Below, one piece after another: positions 44,531-57,058 of a DNA stretch of 64,000 bases. Below the pieces are notes generated by a model, which saw only the letters and a program-made list of their open reading frames with translations, did no database searches and was not told where the DNA came from. The stretch spans positions 4,402,001-4,466,000 of the forward strand of contig AP026547.1 of NCBI GenBank assembly GCA_026075535.2. The letters run 5' to 3'. The stretch's first letter is position 1. Each line of letters opens with the position of its first letter. The stretch comes from Tricholoma matsutake. Its lineage: Eukaryota; Basidiomycota; Agaricomycetes; Agaricales; Tricholomataceae. The position numbers were made by a program, and so were the translations under genes.

Positions 44531-46156
44531 ATGTCAAACAACGAACATGCGACGTACTTTGGATGAACAGCAATATCTGAAGGAGCCGTCGCTGATAATG
44601 AGAATGGAGCCAGTCAAACTCTCCCTTCTGGAATGGTTGGAGGATCCACCAAGCCTACTAGAACAGGAGGACAAGATAGAAGTGATTCCACTGCAGAACC
44701 TGATGAAGACCCATTCAGAGCTAGTCTCATCTCAAAGATGGACACTCTCATCTCAAAGATGGACACTCTCATCTGGGATTTCAGGGAGGACAAGTCCTTG
44801 TGGATGGAAACCCTATACCAAATCTTGCAAGTCTTACATGAAGCCAATGTCAGTGAATTGGTTTGAAGAGCCACACTTGAACAATACACACTCTATGTCG
44901 ACATCATTGCATCCAAACATAAAAGTGCTGAACAGCAAGGTCTACAAACCAGGAGAGATATCGAATGAGAGGAACCTGGAGTCAGGATTGCCAATATTCC
45001 CGCACTTGACAAAATTGCTGGAGGCAGAGGATCAGAGACAGCAAGAGATGCAGAACGACTCTTACGAGAATTCCGAAGAGACCTTCTTCATAAACAATGA
45101 TGACGAAGCATCTCTAGTTCCACTAGCTCAAGAAATGACTCGGAAGTCGAAGGAGAGGGAGAATCCAACCAAAAGAAGTGGGTCTACCAGTCCCAATTAC
45201 CTTGGTATGCTACTGAGGTTGAGGCGCAATCCAAAGAACTTGATGACAACTGAAAGCATACATGGGAGACCCTCACTACCATTCAGAAAGACCTTGCATT
45301 TGCTGAACGGGAGATTAGAAGAGCAACGTCTGCCCCACAGGCATTCCTGGAGTCCAAATGGAAGCATATATTCAAAGGGAAAGCAATCAACCTCCATGTC
45401 ATCTTCAGTAACCTGCACCATGTTGCCCCTCCTAAGGAGAATGTTGGATGCATCGGAAGCACAGAAATCTCTCTTGGAAAAACACAGATCCAGCTTGAAA
45501 GGTGCAAATGAGTGGTGACTGGACCGTTGCATGGCATGCCGCCTCCAAAGCGACCTCGTATGTCTTCCCTCATTGAACCAAAGAGTTGCAGCAGTGGGGA
45601 GACTACATGGCATCAGAGTTCTCTGCCAAACACATCAATGCTCATCACAAACTCATTGCTTTCGATAAAGCCATCCAAACAACAGTTGGGGGAGGACAAT
45701 CAATCATCCTCCCCAATTGAGAGTGCTTCACATACTTATACTCCGTGTACCTTCTTCCAGATGGAATCCAAGGAGGATCAAGTGGAAGGATTGCATCTGG
45801 AGACCAACATCTCAAAGAATGATCATCTGAAGTCTGCCATTGCTTCAACAGTGTCAGAGGATGCTGCAGTGCTGCAAACACATGCCAATACTGACACATC
45901 TGTCTCAAATGCAAACAACATGGACATGACAAGATAGCTGCACTCAGCAGATCTGACGTCGTCTACGGCATGCATCCAAAATACCTCAGGTATAGTGTAT
46001 GGGATCATGAGCAACCAGACAATGATGACACAATCGGACTGGACTGAATGAGCTAAACCACTTCCTTCGGTACCTGCATATGAACTATCAAATGTTGAAG
46101 CAATGAAGACTATAAAAGATAATCCCTCTGTTCAAAATTGTCACCCCGATCAATGT
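44531..46156 (+). pseudogene. Ngaro-R ORF1 (gag-like)
   Basis: ATG 44531 lies 22 bp after A1. The frame encodes an acidic, coiled-coil-like protein (a duplicated ISKMDTL heptad, EAERLLREFRRDLL-like helices). It has seven premature stops, all TGA, then a frameshift near 45520. The second part reads DWTVAWHAASKATSY, ELQQWGDYMASEFSAKHINA, then a Cys/His cluster HCFNSVRGC...CQY-stop-HICLKCKQHGH (about 45832-45925), the nucleic-acid-binding end typical of fungal YR-element ORF1. Cut by the chromovirus at VTPINVN. Confidence 0.75.
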
Positions 46157-46577
46157 CAACCTATTGCGATTTTCTGTTATCGTAACCCACGATGACCAGA
46201 CGTACACCGGCAAGACCAGGTACTTTAATTTTCTCATTCGACTCGACTCACTTCCGACGGGAGACGCTTTGATGCATGGTGACTCCATGCACCCGAACCC
46301 ACTCCCACACATGCTGTGATACAACAGCCTCCTAACATGAGGTCCATGACGTCGGACTCTCACGATTGACATGCTGCACCGCAGCACTCCGTAACATCGG
46401 ATGCCTCATGCTTGGCATGAGGGTTATTTGCTATTGTTCTTTGACATGCTGCACCATAGCACTCCATGACATCGGACTCCTCATGCTAGGCATGAGGCTT
46501 GCTGTTCTATTGTTCCTTCTATATTTACTTGACAAGGATCTCCTATTCCAATTGGACAATAGACATTCTCTGAACCG

Positions 46578-46621
46578 TATATAAGCTACAGTAATACTGC
46601 CTGTATTCCTTAGCTTGACCT
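46578..46621 (+). promoter_or_regulatory. LTR TATA box and predicted RNA start
   Basis: TATATAA at 46578-46584. The 10-mer AGCTTGACCT at 46612-46621, 34 bp downstream, is the reverse complement of the primer-binding site at 46916-46925, which suggests that RNA begins at or near 46612. Confidence 0.7.
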
Positions 46622-46660
46622 AATTCAATCAACGGTCTTAGACTCAACCAGAACACTCAA

Positions 46661-46867
46661 CAGCTTAGGAAGCCCCTAGCTGTGATAACTCGAACTCGAC
46701 AGTTGGAAAGCCTCCAACTGTGATACACAAACCGACGGTCTACTCAGAAAGCCTCTGAGTACAGATAGCCGTAACGACTTGAGGAAGTACCCAAGTGAAG
46801 GCCAGAAGCCCGATACACTAGGAAAGCCTCCTAGTGCGATACTGATATAGTTGGAAAGCATCCAACT
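46661..46867 (+). other. Array of six RNA hairpins with a common loop
   Basis: Hairpins at 46661-46682, 46700-46720, 46741-46761, 46777-46796, 46816-46836 and 46849-46867, start-to-start 33-41 nt. Four have 6-7 bp perfect stems with loop AAAGCCT or AAAGCAT: CAGTTGG/CCAACTG, TACTCAG/CTGAGTA, CACTAGG/CCTAGTG and AGTTGG/CCAACT. The other two (CAGCT-t-AGG and ACTTG) have AAGCC/AAGTA loops. Stem sequences differ but are self-complementary; (T/C)GATA often follows. The array lies in the transcribed leader and is repeated in the 3' LTR (about 60312-60518). Confidence 0.85.
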
Positions 46868-46913
46868 GTGACATACAAAACCAAGGCTGAGTTAAGGACC
46901 TATAGTCTTAACA

Positions 46914-46925
46914 AAAGGTCAAGCT
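46914..46925 (+). other. Self-priming primer-binding site
   Basis: AGGTCAAGCT (46916-46925) lies two bases after the LTR and is exactly complementary to AGCTTGACCT at 46612-46621. No TGG-type tRNA-complementary site is seen. Confidence 0.7.
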
Positions 46926-47197
46926 GATCTACGCAGTCCACCTACCTAGGTGCAGACACAACGTCTTTCAGACAAAGCCCAGATAGACCTCCAACCGGAG
47001 CATCATCATCAGGAAGAACCCTGTGGTATAGATACCAGGGTCGACTAGTACGATACTCGGAACCAGCACAGAAGTGGTTCTCAAAGAGAACCAGTGACAA
47101 AGAACCCCAATACCTCGATGAAGAGGATTTTAGATCCTTCGATAAAGAAGAAACCCCAGAATGAGATCCATTCTCCCTATCCAACGACAATGCCAAC

Positions 47198-48048
47198 ATG
47201 TCTACTGAACCCACCGCATCTACCAAGGAGATTAGAATCCGAACCCCCTCTGACTTCACAGGGGACCGAACAAGAACTGCAAAGTTCTTACAAGAAGTAA
47301 AACTCTATTTGAGAGTGAACCATGGAATCTATGACACCGACGAGAAGAAAATCATCTTCACATTGTCCTTCATGAATGGAGGAACCGCTGCGCCCTGGGC
47401 ACAGACATGGGCAGAAAGGGAGGACCTAGGAACTTGGTCAGCCTTTGAATCGGCGCTCAAGACAGCGTTCACGCCAATCGACGAAGCTGGCAGGGCCAGA
47501 ACCGAGATGAAGACACTGAAGCAGGGACAAGACCTGGAGGACTACATTGCACAGTTCCGAATCCTGTGAGAGAAGGCGGGAATCAATGACTACACCGCCC
47601 TTATTGAACTCTTCATGGATGGGCTGAACCCCAAGCTCCTTGAAAGAGTTTTCAATATGGAAATGATCCTGACAACCTTGGAAGGAATGATCAACGCTGC
47701 CTCCAAGTACGATGGACAGTGGAGGAGAGCAAAGCCATAACAGGAAGGCTGCAGGAGGCTTTGACAAAGAAGCTACCAAGCTCTAAAGCAAAGGAGACCC
47801 CACTCGAGATCAACCGACTCTCCTATCAGGAGAGGATCGAACACATGAAGAAAGGGTTGTGCTTTGTGTGCCACCAGCCTGGACACAGAGCAACCAAACA
47901 CAAGAAAGGGGAAAAGAGGACCGAGGACCAGCCACCCCCAAAGAATAAAGGCAGGGAAGCCTACTTGAAGATCTGAGCGATCATAGGAGAACTCGATGAA
48001 GAAGAAAAGAAGGGAGCTCTTGCCGCTATTGAGGATGAGGGTTTTTAA
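47198..48048 (+). pseudogene. Chromovirus gag
   Basis: ATG 47198 (MSTEPTASTKEIRIRTPSDF). Retrotransposon-gag fold motifs: FLQEVKLYLRVN, WAQTWAERED, AFTPIDEAGRARTEMKTLKQ, DYIAQFRIL. TGA at 47567, frameshift near 47735. The zinc knuckle CFVCHQPGHRATKH (about 47860) has lost its last Cys. Ends about 48048 after an acidic tail. Confidence 0.85.
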
Positions 48049-48062
48049 AGAGGTGGCCTGCC

Positions 48063-51000
48063 TTGATGCCAGGTACCACCGAACTCTCTGTCTGCTCTAT
48101 ACTACTAGCCACTTTGAAGAATCAATCTATGCGTTTAGATATCAAAGTGCTAGGAGCAGGCAGAGGTAAAGCCATCGAAACCGAAGCCCTACTCGACTCT
48201 GGAGTGGGAGGGATATTCATGAGTCATGAATTTGCGGAGAGCAGTGGATTTGAGCTGCACCCCCTGGAGAAGGTGATCAAGGTCAGGAACATGGATGGAA
48301 CCCCAAACAAGAAAGGGGAGATTTCCCACTATGCCAGGGAACTCCTGACAATCAATGGAAGAACCTTCCCAACAACCTTCCTCATTGCAGGACTGGGAAA
48401 GGAATCGGTCATCTTGGGCTTGCCATGGCTCAGAAGAATCAATCCAGTAATCGACTGGAAAATCGGAACCTTCCAATTCAGGACGAATGACAAGACCCAT
48501 CCTGAATTCTCATATGGAAGAGGAAGAACCCTTATCGGTAGGGTACTGACCAAGAAAACCGATGATGAACACCTGTCATGGCGCTGAAGGGAAACCGAAA
48601 ATAAGAAGAACCCCCTTGACATGACAAAAGAAGAATGACAGGCATGGTGCTGAGGCATCATCACTAGAGATCAAGGAAAGCTCGCCCTCAAGAAGAAGAC
48701 TGCCAAGGAAGAACGAGCACAATGGAAAAAGGTAGCCACCAGAGAGCTAGAGAAACTGGCCACCAAGAAAGAAGAAGGACGACTGGCAGTAGCCCGAATA
48801 GTCATGAAAGAAAGGGAAAAGATAGCCCTGAAAGACAAGAAAGCAGAGCTGGCAAAAGAAGAACACTGAGAGCTATGCCAAAGAGTTGTCACCAAGGCAA
48901 AACTGATGGGAGGAGTCCTCCACGAAGAACGAAAGAAAAGCAAGATGCCCGTTGAGACAAGAAAAGCGACGATTGAAGAAATTGATGACAAAGAGATCAC
49001 AATCACGACTCTTCAAGATGCGGAGCCCATTGGGCCACAAGACGAAGAAGACACTGGGAAGGAAAACCCAGCACAGGCAAACCACGAACAGGCAACAGAA
49101 CAGGCAATGGAACAACCGAAAGAGACACCCGAACTGAGGATCAAGGACGACGAGCTACTGGTCACCTATATCTGAGGAGAACCCGTTGTCGGAATATTCG
49201 AACCAGCTAAGACACTGCTGATGGAGGAATATGACAAACCAAGATACGGATATTCTCAGACGACTAAGACAATCTCTCAGATCATAAAGGCAAAAGGATC
49301 ACCACAATATGCTTACGGACAAAATATCTGGATCAGGGCAAAGACATCGGTCTCACAACACCTAACACACAAGAAGGAAGGAGAACCCGAACAAAGGACC
49401 CTGGACGAACTACTCCCCGAACAGTACAGGGAGTACCGGCGGATATTCGAAAAAGAAGCATCAGAGAGATTCCCAGAATCAAGACCCTGGGATCACGCGA
49501 TTGAACTGAAAACGGACTTTATGGCAAAAGATTGCAGGGTTTACCCATTGTCACCGGCAGAACAAAAGAAACTCGACGAGTTTCTCGATGAGAGCCTGAA
49601 GAAAGGATACATTTGACCATCAAAATCACCCATGGCATCGCCATTCTTCTTCATTGCGAAGAAGGATTTGGATGCGCTACGGCCCTGTCAAGATTACAGG
49701 TACTTGAATAATGGAATGATCAAGAACACCTACCTGCTGCCACTGGTAGGAGACCTGTTGGACAAACTAAGAGGGGCGAGGTGGTTTACGAAACTGGACA
49801 TCCGGTGGGGATATCACAATGTCAGAATCAAGGATGGAGACCAATGGAAGGCAGCCTTCAAGACAAATCGAGGGCTGTTCGAACCAATGGTGATGTTCTT
49901 TGGATTATGCAACTCACCGGCGACCTTCCAGGTGATGATGAACAAGTTATTCCATGATATGATCAGAGAAGGATGGCTCGTGATTTACATGGATGACATC
50001 CTGATATTCTCCAAGGATCAGAATGAACACCAGGAAAGGACGAAGAGGGTACTGCAAAGACTGGCAGAGAACGACCTATACCTGAAACCAGAGAAATGCA
50101 AGTTCGACATCCACGAAGTGGAATTCTTGGGTCTAATCATCCGACCCAATGAAATTGCCATGGACAACACGAAACTGGCAGGTATACAAGATTGGCCAAC
50201 CCCGACAAACGTAAAAGCAGTCAGATCTTTCCTGGGATTCGGGAATTTCTACAGGAAATTCATTGGACATTTTGTGGAGACAAGCAGACCGCTCAATGAA
50301 CTGACGAAGAAGAACAAAGTGTTTGACTGGACAAAGGAATGCGAACAGGCCTTTCAAATGCTGAAAAGGAAATTTGCAGAAGCACCGGTACTGCTAATGC
50401 CAGACCCAACAAAACCATTCACAATCGAATCAGACGCCTCAAAACATGCGACAGGAGGAGTGCTGAGACAGAGGGATACGAATGGGGACTGGCACCCATG
50501 TGGATATATATTGCATGCTCTAACACCAACAGAATGGAACTACGAGATCTATGACAGGGAGTTACTAGCGATAATATGATTGCTAGAGACCTGGAGACAT
50601 TACCTAATGGGTTCAGAACACCCGGTGGTAATCCTGTCGGACCACAAGAACTTGACGTACTTCCGAATGGCACAGAAACTGAACAGACGACAGGCAAGAT
50701 GGAGCCTATTCCTATTGGAATTCGACTTGCAAATCGTCCATGTGCCTGGATCACAGATGGTACAGAGCGATGCATTATCATGGAGAGTGGATCACGTACC
50801 GGAAGAAGACAATGATAATGAAGACGTCACAATGCTGCCAGAAACAGTATTTGTGAAATTCATTGATACCAAAATGCATGATTTACTTGCAGGGAGTATC
50901 ATGAAAGACGACCTGGTGAAGAGCACAATCGAGGCACTAAAGACCAAGGGAATGCCACCGATAAAGTCGGCACTGGAAGATTGGAAAATAGAGGACGGCC

Positions 51001-51711
51001 TTCTATTTTTCCGAGACAGATGCTATGTCCCAGACAACGGAGATCTATGGAAGAAGCTGGTGCAAAAGTACCATGAAGGAGTAACCAGCGGACACCCGGG
51101 ACAATGGCAGACTACCGAAATGATCAGGAGGGACTACTGGTGGCCAGGAATGATGACATACATCAAGAACTATGTTGCTGGATGTGCCACATGCCAGCAA
51201 ATGAAGGTCAATACCCACCCGATGACACCCCCACTGCAACCGATCAAATCCGAAGCAACGAGACCATTTGCGATGGTGACGACAGATTTTATAACTGACT
51301 TGCCAGAGTCCAATGGTTATGATGCACTCATGGTCATGGTAGACCATGGGCTTACAAAGGGGGTAATTTTTATCCCTTGCAGGAAAACGATAGATGCATT
51401 GGGAGTGGCCACCCTCTACCTAGACAATGTCTACAAACAATTTGGCCTCCCAGACAAGATCATCTCCGACAGAGATCCCAGATTTGCCTCGCAGCTGTTC
51501 CAGGAGCTAGGAAGACTGCTCAGAATCAAGCTGGCAATGAGCACAGTGTACCACCCCCAGACCGATGGGGAGACAGAATGGGTGAACCAGGAAGTGGAAA
51601 TATACTTACGGATCTTCTGCTCGAACAACCAGGAGAACTGGAAGCACCTCCTCCCAACCGCGGAGTTCACACACAACCAGAGGACGCACTCCGTACAGAA
51701 GAACTCCCCAT
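48063..51711 (+). pseudogene. Chromovirus pol, part 1 (protease to integrase core)
   Basis: One frame broken by seven stops, all TGA (48585, 48636, 48651, 48867, 49173, 49614, 50577). Protease LLDSGVGG (about 48196) and ILGLPWL. A highly charged linker (48650-49170). RT from about 49390: [14 protein letters not shown] with R replaced by [15 protein letters not shown], intact YMDD (about 49987). RNase H ([22 protein letters not shown]). Integrase zinc finger (HPGQWQT...CATCQQ), D (VTTDFIT), D (SDRDPRFAS), E (YHPQTDGETEW). The frame runs into element D at KNSP. Confidence 0.92.
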
Positions 51712-51931
51712 TGGAGCTGTGTGTTCTCTCAGGGTCTCATCTACTACTAGACGAGACGGTTCGGACAGGGCTCGCGTCTACTACTAGATGCGAGTCAGAA
51801 AGGACGTGGACAAGCTAGGATTCTTTCTGTCTACAACAAGCGCGTGTCTGTCTATGAGGTCACGTGACTGCTAAGGGAGATGCCAGACTCTGGCTGTGGG
51901 CTCTGCTGCGGGGGCTGCCGCCATGGCTACA
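51712..51931 (-). repeat. Element D 3' LTR (220 bp)
   Basis: On the reverse strand TGTAGCCATGG...AGCTCCA. Contains two copies of CTACTACTAGA about 30 bp apart. Confidence 0.92.
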
Positions 51932-52499
51932 TGTGCCCCCCCTCACAGTAGCAACGCCCTCGTTGCGATCTCAACTCTATGTCGAAACGAGTATGTACAA
52001 GGCACCAATGCCTTACCCTCACCTCAACCCATGCACCTCAGGAGGCATGTCCATGACAATCGCTCCCCCTAGAGGCCCAACACAGAAATGTTGTTTAGGG
52101 CCACAGGTATTGCTCCGGGGTTTCGTCTATCTTTGGAAGAGGCCTTTGTCAAAGCCTCAAGTGGGCAGCCGGTGGGAAGTCGATATTAGGTCATGTTGGG
52201 GTAGAAAGCCGTCGTCAGACAAGTTCTGGATTGACGAAGCTGGGGAACTCGCCTTGTTCAATGTCGTGGCCTTGTTGAGGTCGCCGTGTGATGAGGGCAA
52301 AGGGACTCAGAGCCACTAAAATAATAAAAAGCACCATCCATCCAATAAGCCATGTACCGGACATTTTTATGTGATCGTGGGTGTGGGGTAGAAGTGAGGT
52401 AACCAAAGCGAAATGAGGCCTTAATATATATGGAGTCAGACCTTGAAAATAACCGATGTCAGTCAACTGTCAGGGTGGATGTGGTCTAGACTCAGGGTC

Positions 52500-55400
52500 T
52501 TATGGTATCTGTTCTTTGTCTGCCTCGTGTTCTACATCCTCCCACTCTATGTCACCATCTTCATCAATCACTATTCTTTTTACTTCCTCCTGCACAATGT
52601 CTTCTTTGGCTTCCTGGTCATCCCGTAGCTTCTCGATGGCTGTTTGAGCCTCATGTAGCATTGTGCCAGTGTGGGGGATGAATCTGTGGAGTCGTCGTGA
52701 GGAGAACCTGTTGCCGATGGGTAGTCCTTCCAGTGTTTCCAATTTATAGGAGTTGCGGTCTCTGCTTGTTCCTCAGCGTGGTGCTGACCATTTTGGTTCC
52801 ATTTTCCGTTCTGCCTTGAATGTGAAGTCTAGGTCACTTCTGTAGACTTGTACCAGCTGCCTGGCTTTGAATGTGACCTCTCTTGGTGCTCAGGATAAGA
52901 CCTTCCTGTCAAACGCCAGCTTCCGCTTGTGAGCATGAGAAGATATGTGTGCGTACCCGTCTAATCGCTGTTGCTCTACATATGCCATCTGGACCTCAAC
53001 CTCATCTGCTGATACTTCCTCCTCTGTTTGCTCTGCTGGTGTATGCTTTGTGTTGATCACGATGCCTAAAAGGAGTTCATTGGGTGAGAACTTGAGGTTT
53101 GGAAGAATGCAATTGTTGAGGAATTCCATGGCTTCCTCCAGGTGGTTGGGCCATGAGGCTGGTACATCCATTGCATTGTATTCGTCCTCCCCTAGATCTG
53201 GTGAGCACAATCTTTTCAGCCTCCCCAACAGTTTTGCATTCATCCCTTCTATCAGACCGTTGATCCAGGGGGAGTATCCCATAGTTCCACATTACATATG
53301 GCACATGCCTCACGAACGGCGTCATTGTTGAACTCGCGACCTCTGTCAACCATGAAGGCCTCGGGTGCTGTGAATGTGGTGCAGACATTATTGAATGTCT
53401 TGCAAGAGGTGGCTGCTGATGCGGCGGTCTTGAATTTATCTGCCCATACATGCTGTGAGTAGACGTCTGCATATAATCCGATTTTTGTAAAGCCCCCTTT
53501 TCCTTTTGGCATGGCCAGGGTGTCTCCTACAAGAAGTTCAAATGGGTGGTGTCTTGTTATGGGTTCTAGCAGTGAATGTAAGTGTTTTGGGCCATGTCCT
53601 TTGTACTTACCACAGTCCATGATTGCCTTGGTGATTGATTGGTCAAGGTGTGGGCTAGCTATTCTGTCCATCAGTGCAATTTTTATGTTGTCCCTGTGAA
53701 AATGTCCTTGATTCCGGTGTTCCTCCCATGCTAGTGTGACTGCCTCTGATTGTGGTATGCACTCTACCCGTGGTTTTGCTCGTGTGGACTTGGTGTTACC
53801 TATTTTCCATAATTTCCCTTCTTGGATCATGTACCCTTCTGCTCGGTGCTTGGCTTTCTTCCTTTCTCTGATACTTTTCTCATGTTCTAGTTCAGCCAAT
53901 GCCTCTATGGCATTGAGGAATATTTTTTCGTTAGCAAATCGGTTTCTGAGGGCATCATAGGTGGGCAGTGACTCAATTTGGAATATATCATTTTGAATGC
54001 CTGTTCGTGCTTCCCAGTCTTCGCTTACTGTCCATTCATGGCCGTCGTTCTTTTCTGTGGGTAGGTTCACATACTTCCTGCTGATGCCATTTGTGACTGG
54101 ATTCAGGCGTCCTGGTCTGTGTCGTATATCTATAATCTGGTGTGCTAGTACTCCATCCCTCCATCGAGCGTGTGTGGAGTTGAGCTTGTCATTCAGTAAG
54201 TGGTCCCTGAGTGCCTGACAGTCAGTCTCTAGTTCAACTGGGTAGCCCCATATAAGATCAGAGAATTTGTCTAGGGAGAATTTCAGTGCAGCAAATTCTA
54301 GTAAATATGGTTTGTACTTCTCTTCAGATTCTGATGTTTGTTTGCTGCTGAATGCAACTGGATGCATGTGTGTGACCTCTTTGCCATTGGGCAGGACTGC
54401 AGTGTGTCGTTGTGAAAGCATGCCTGCAAAACCATACTTACAACCATCTGTAGTGACGACAAATGGTGTGCTATCGAACTTTGGTCCTTTCAATACTGGT
54501 TCATTGGTTAAGGCAATTTTTAGTCCCAGGAAGGCCTTCTCATGTTCCTCTTTTCATGAGCCAACTAGCGAGTGTCCTTTCATGGCACGTCGGTAGGCTG
54601 CCTTTCCTTTCCCCTTGGGCAAGTCAAGGCTTCTGGCCAAGTCTGTGAGTGGTTGGGCTAATGCTGCATATCCTTTGATCAGTGACCTAAAGTAGCCTGT
54701 TAGTCCTGTAAATGTGGCTAGGTTTTGCAGATCGGTTGGTCGTTTCCAGTCCACAATAGCTGTCAGTTTTGTCAGATCTGGTTTTATGCCTGTTGGTCCC
54801 ACCCTTGCTCCAGCAAAGATGGCCTCAGTCATGAAGAAGCTTGACTTGGCTGCTGATAAAGAGAGCCCTTTCTCCCTTACTCTGGTTAGTAGTGTTTGGA
54901 TGTTAGCTAGTGTTTTTGTGAAGTCATCCCCAGCCATTCCTCCATCATCGACGAACAGGTCAAACAGTATGCCTACAAGATCACCTAGTGCTTGGGCTGT
55001 CATCTCTGCGAAAGTGGAGGGCGCACCTGTTAGTCCAAAGGGCATGTGCTTGTAACAGAAGTATCCTCGTCCTTCAACATAGAAGCATACGTATGGCTGG
55101 TCTTCTGGTCCAATTTCACAAGCATAGAACCCTGCTGCAAAGTCAAATGTGTTTATCCACCGGTGTCCACTCAGACGCTGTTGTTTGGCCCATATGTCTC
55201 CTTGGGGCATTGGGGGTACTTTCGTCACTTTGTTCAGTTCGGCGAAGTCTTGACACACTCGCCACTTGGTCTGCGTCTCCACTTGTGCTGTGTCATGCTG
55301 CTCAAAATCTCGGGGGGGGAGGTCTTTGAATGCTGATGGGATCCCAGCTGTGACACATTCGTTGTTGACTCGGTGCTGTAGTTCCTCGATAGTTAGTCCA

Positions 55401-57058
55401 TTACCTTCATGCACCTTCTTTGCTAGAGTGGTTGTGCCACAACATTTGACATCATTATGGTTGATTGGAGCAATTATACCCGCCTCCAGCATCTTGTCAA
55501 GCATGCCGTTGAAATATTCCTTTTGAGGCCCACTGAGTGGTCGATGATTCACCTTTGTTTTGAATACTGTGCCTTTGGGCACATTCAGCTTGTGTGTTGC
55601 TCCTGCTACTACTGTTACCTTGCTCATGGACAGTGCAAAGCAGTCAGCAAACTCGCAAAGTAGGTTTTCAATGCTTACGCGTTGCTCTTGAGTTAGATCA
55701 TCGCCTATGGCGAGTTCCGACAGTACTGCATCCACATGTTCTAATTTGAATGGGTCTGATTGTCGGGTGAACACTACTTTGTCGAGGTTGCCTGAAAGTA
55801 TTTTCTGCTCAGTGCTAGAGTCGCTGTTCCGCACCTCTGTGTTGATGGTCCATATATTGTCCTTGTGGTCTGGTGCGGGATCTGGGTTGTTAGGTGTATC
55901 AGTTGGTAGTATTGCAGCAGAAGGGGATGGTTGGGAAGCTGGTTGTACTCCCTTCCGCAATGGCCTTCCTAGCCTATTGCGCTTTGCTGTTCCTCTGTCT
56001 GTTCGAGTCTTCTTCCCTTTCAAGCCATTTGCTTCCTGCCACTTGGTTTGTTCTTCTTGCGTGTGTCTCTTGTTTCCTTCCTGGGTAAGTGGATGTTGGA
56101 TTTTTGGTATTTCTTGTCCTTTTGCAATTTCCCCTTCCTGTTCCTCGTTGTCCAGGGGGTGTTCCCCATGTTCTGCTTGCTCAATTGCTGTCTCATCAAT
56201 GGGTTCCTTGATACTATTATCATGTTGGTAGACTTGCCTTGAGGGGGGTGCACAGTGATCCCCCTTCAAGTTTGTGCGCTGGTTGATGTTTAAATCCTGA
56301 CTGGTTGGGAGTGTTGTTTCTGTGCTCTTTCCGCATGGGTATTGGTTCCATAGAACTACCCAATCACCATCCTTGGGGATTTTCACAATATCTGTGTCGT
56401 AGTCATGGATTGCTTTGAACTTCTTCAGCAATGGTTTCCCGAACAGTGCTAGCCAAGCCCCTTTGCTGTCGAAGACCTCAAAGGTGTCCCCCCGTGTGAT
56501 ATTGCCAACGGTAACCTCGCCGTTCCAAATGCCAGCTGAGGGTACCAGCCGGCCATCTGCCATTCGTAGGATACGGTTGGATTTGTCCAGAGGTTTGAGG
56601 CGGTGCTCAGATTTCTGGTATACTGATAGGTCAACTGCATTCACCATCGCACCATCATTGAATGTACTCTTGATTCTTACGATCTCTCCCTGTGGACCGT
56701 GCAATTCAATTGTGTGTAGGAATGGTTGGCTGTTCCTTTGCTCGTCTTTGCTCTCCACGCCATACAGGTCAACAATGATGGATTGTGCCTTGGCTAGATA
56801 CATGTTGGTGTCTGGGATAACCACTACTGACGCTGGTAAAGCTCCCTCCTCACTACCTAAGGTACACCTTGCGATAGACGGCATTTCCTCGTCCTTGGAT
56901 GATGCCTTGCTACATCCAAGGACTGCTGCGCTATTATGGTACTCGGTCTGGGTCGTCAGTGGAACCTCCCATTCTATGCCGACGACCCTGGTCCTTTTCC
57001 CTGCTCTGCCAGGAAGTCCATGATGACCCGTTGATCGTATTCCTCCTTCGTGACCCAC
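52500..57058 (-). pseudogene. Element D pol: protease-RT-RNase H-integrase
   Basis: Long open frame 57058-54554, TGA, continuing in the same frame 54553-53252, then a single frameshift near 53270 and a further frame to 52890 and a tail to 52500. Protease-like region with FNDGAMVNAVDLSVY (DGA in place of DSG/DTG) and LFGKPLLKKF. RT: WRVCQDFAELNKVT, NTFDFAAGFYACEI, LFDLFVDDGG (VDD intact). RNase H: TTDGCKYGFAGML. Integrase: LVGDTLAMPKGKGG, FMVDRGREFNND, and after the shift MGYSPWINGLIEGMN with the catalytic Glu. This belongs to a gypsy lineage common in mushrooms that lacks a chromodomain. Only two or three lesions, so recently active. Confidence 0.92.

Larger units (their letters stand above)
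46162..46913 (+). repeat. Chromovirus 5' LTR (752 bp)
   Basis: Begins TATTGCGATTTTC (3' copy TGTTATGATTTTC) and ends GTCTTAACA. It is 75 bp longer than the 3' LTR because of one tandem duplication with period 75 (46366 and 46441), present only here. Contains hairpins such as CCTCATGC-TAG-GCATGAGG. Confidence 0.92.

Noticed and set aside
46661..46867. CRISPR-like array (regular spacing, hairpins)
   Set aside because: Eukaryotic LTR context, stems are not identical repeats, and spacing is filled by non-unique leader sequence; better read as RNA stem-loops.
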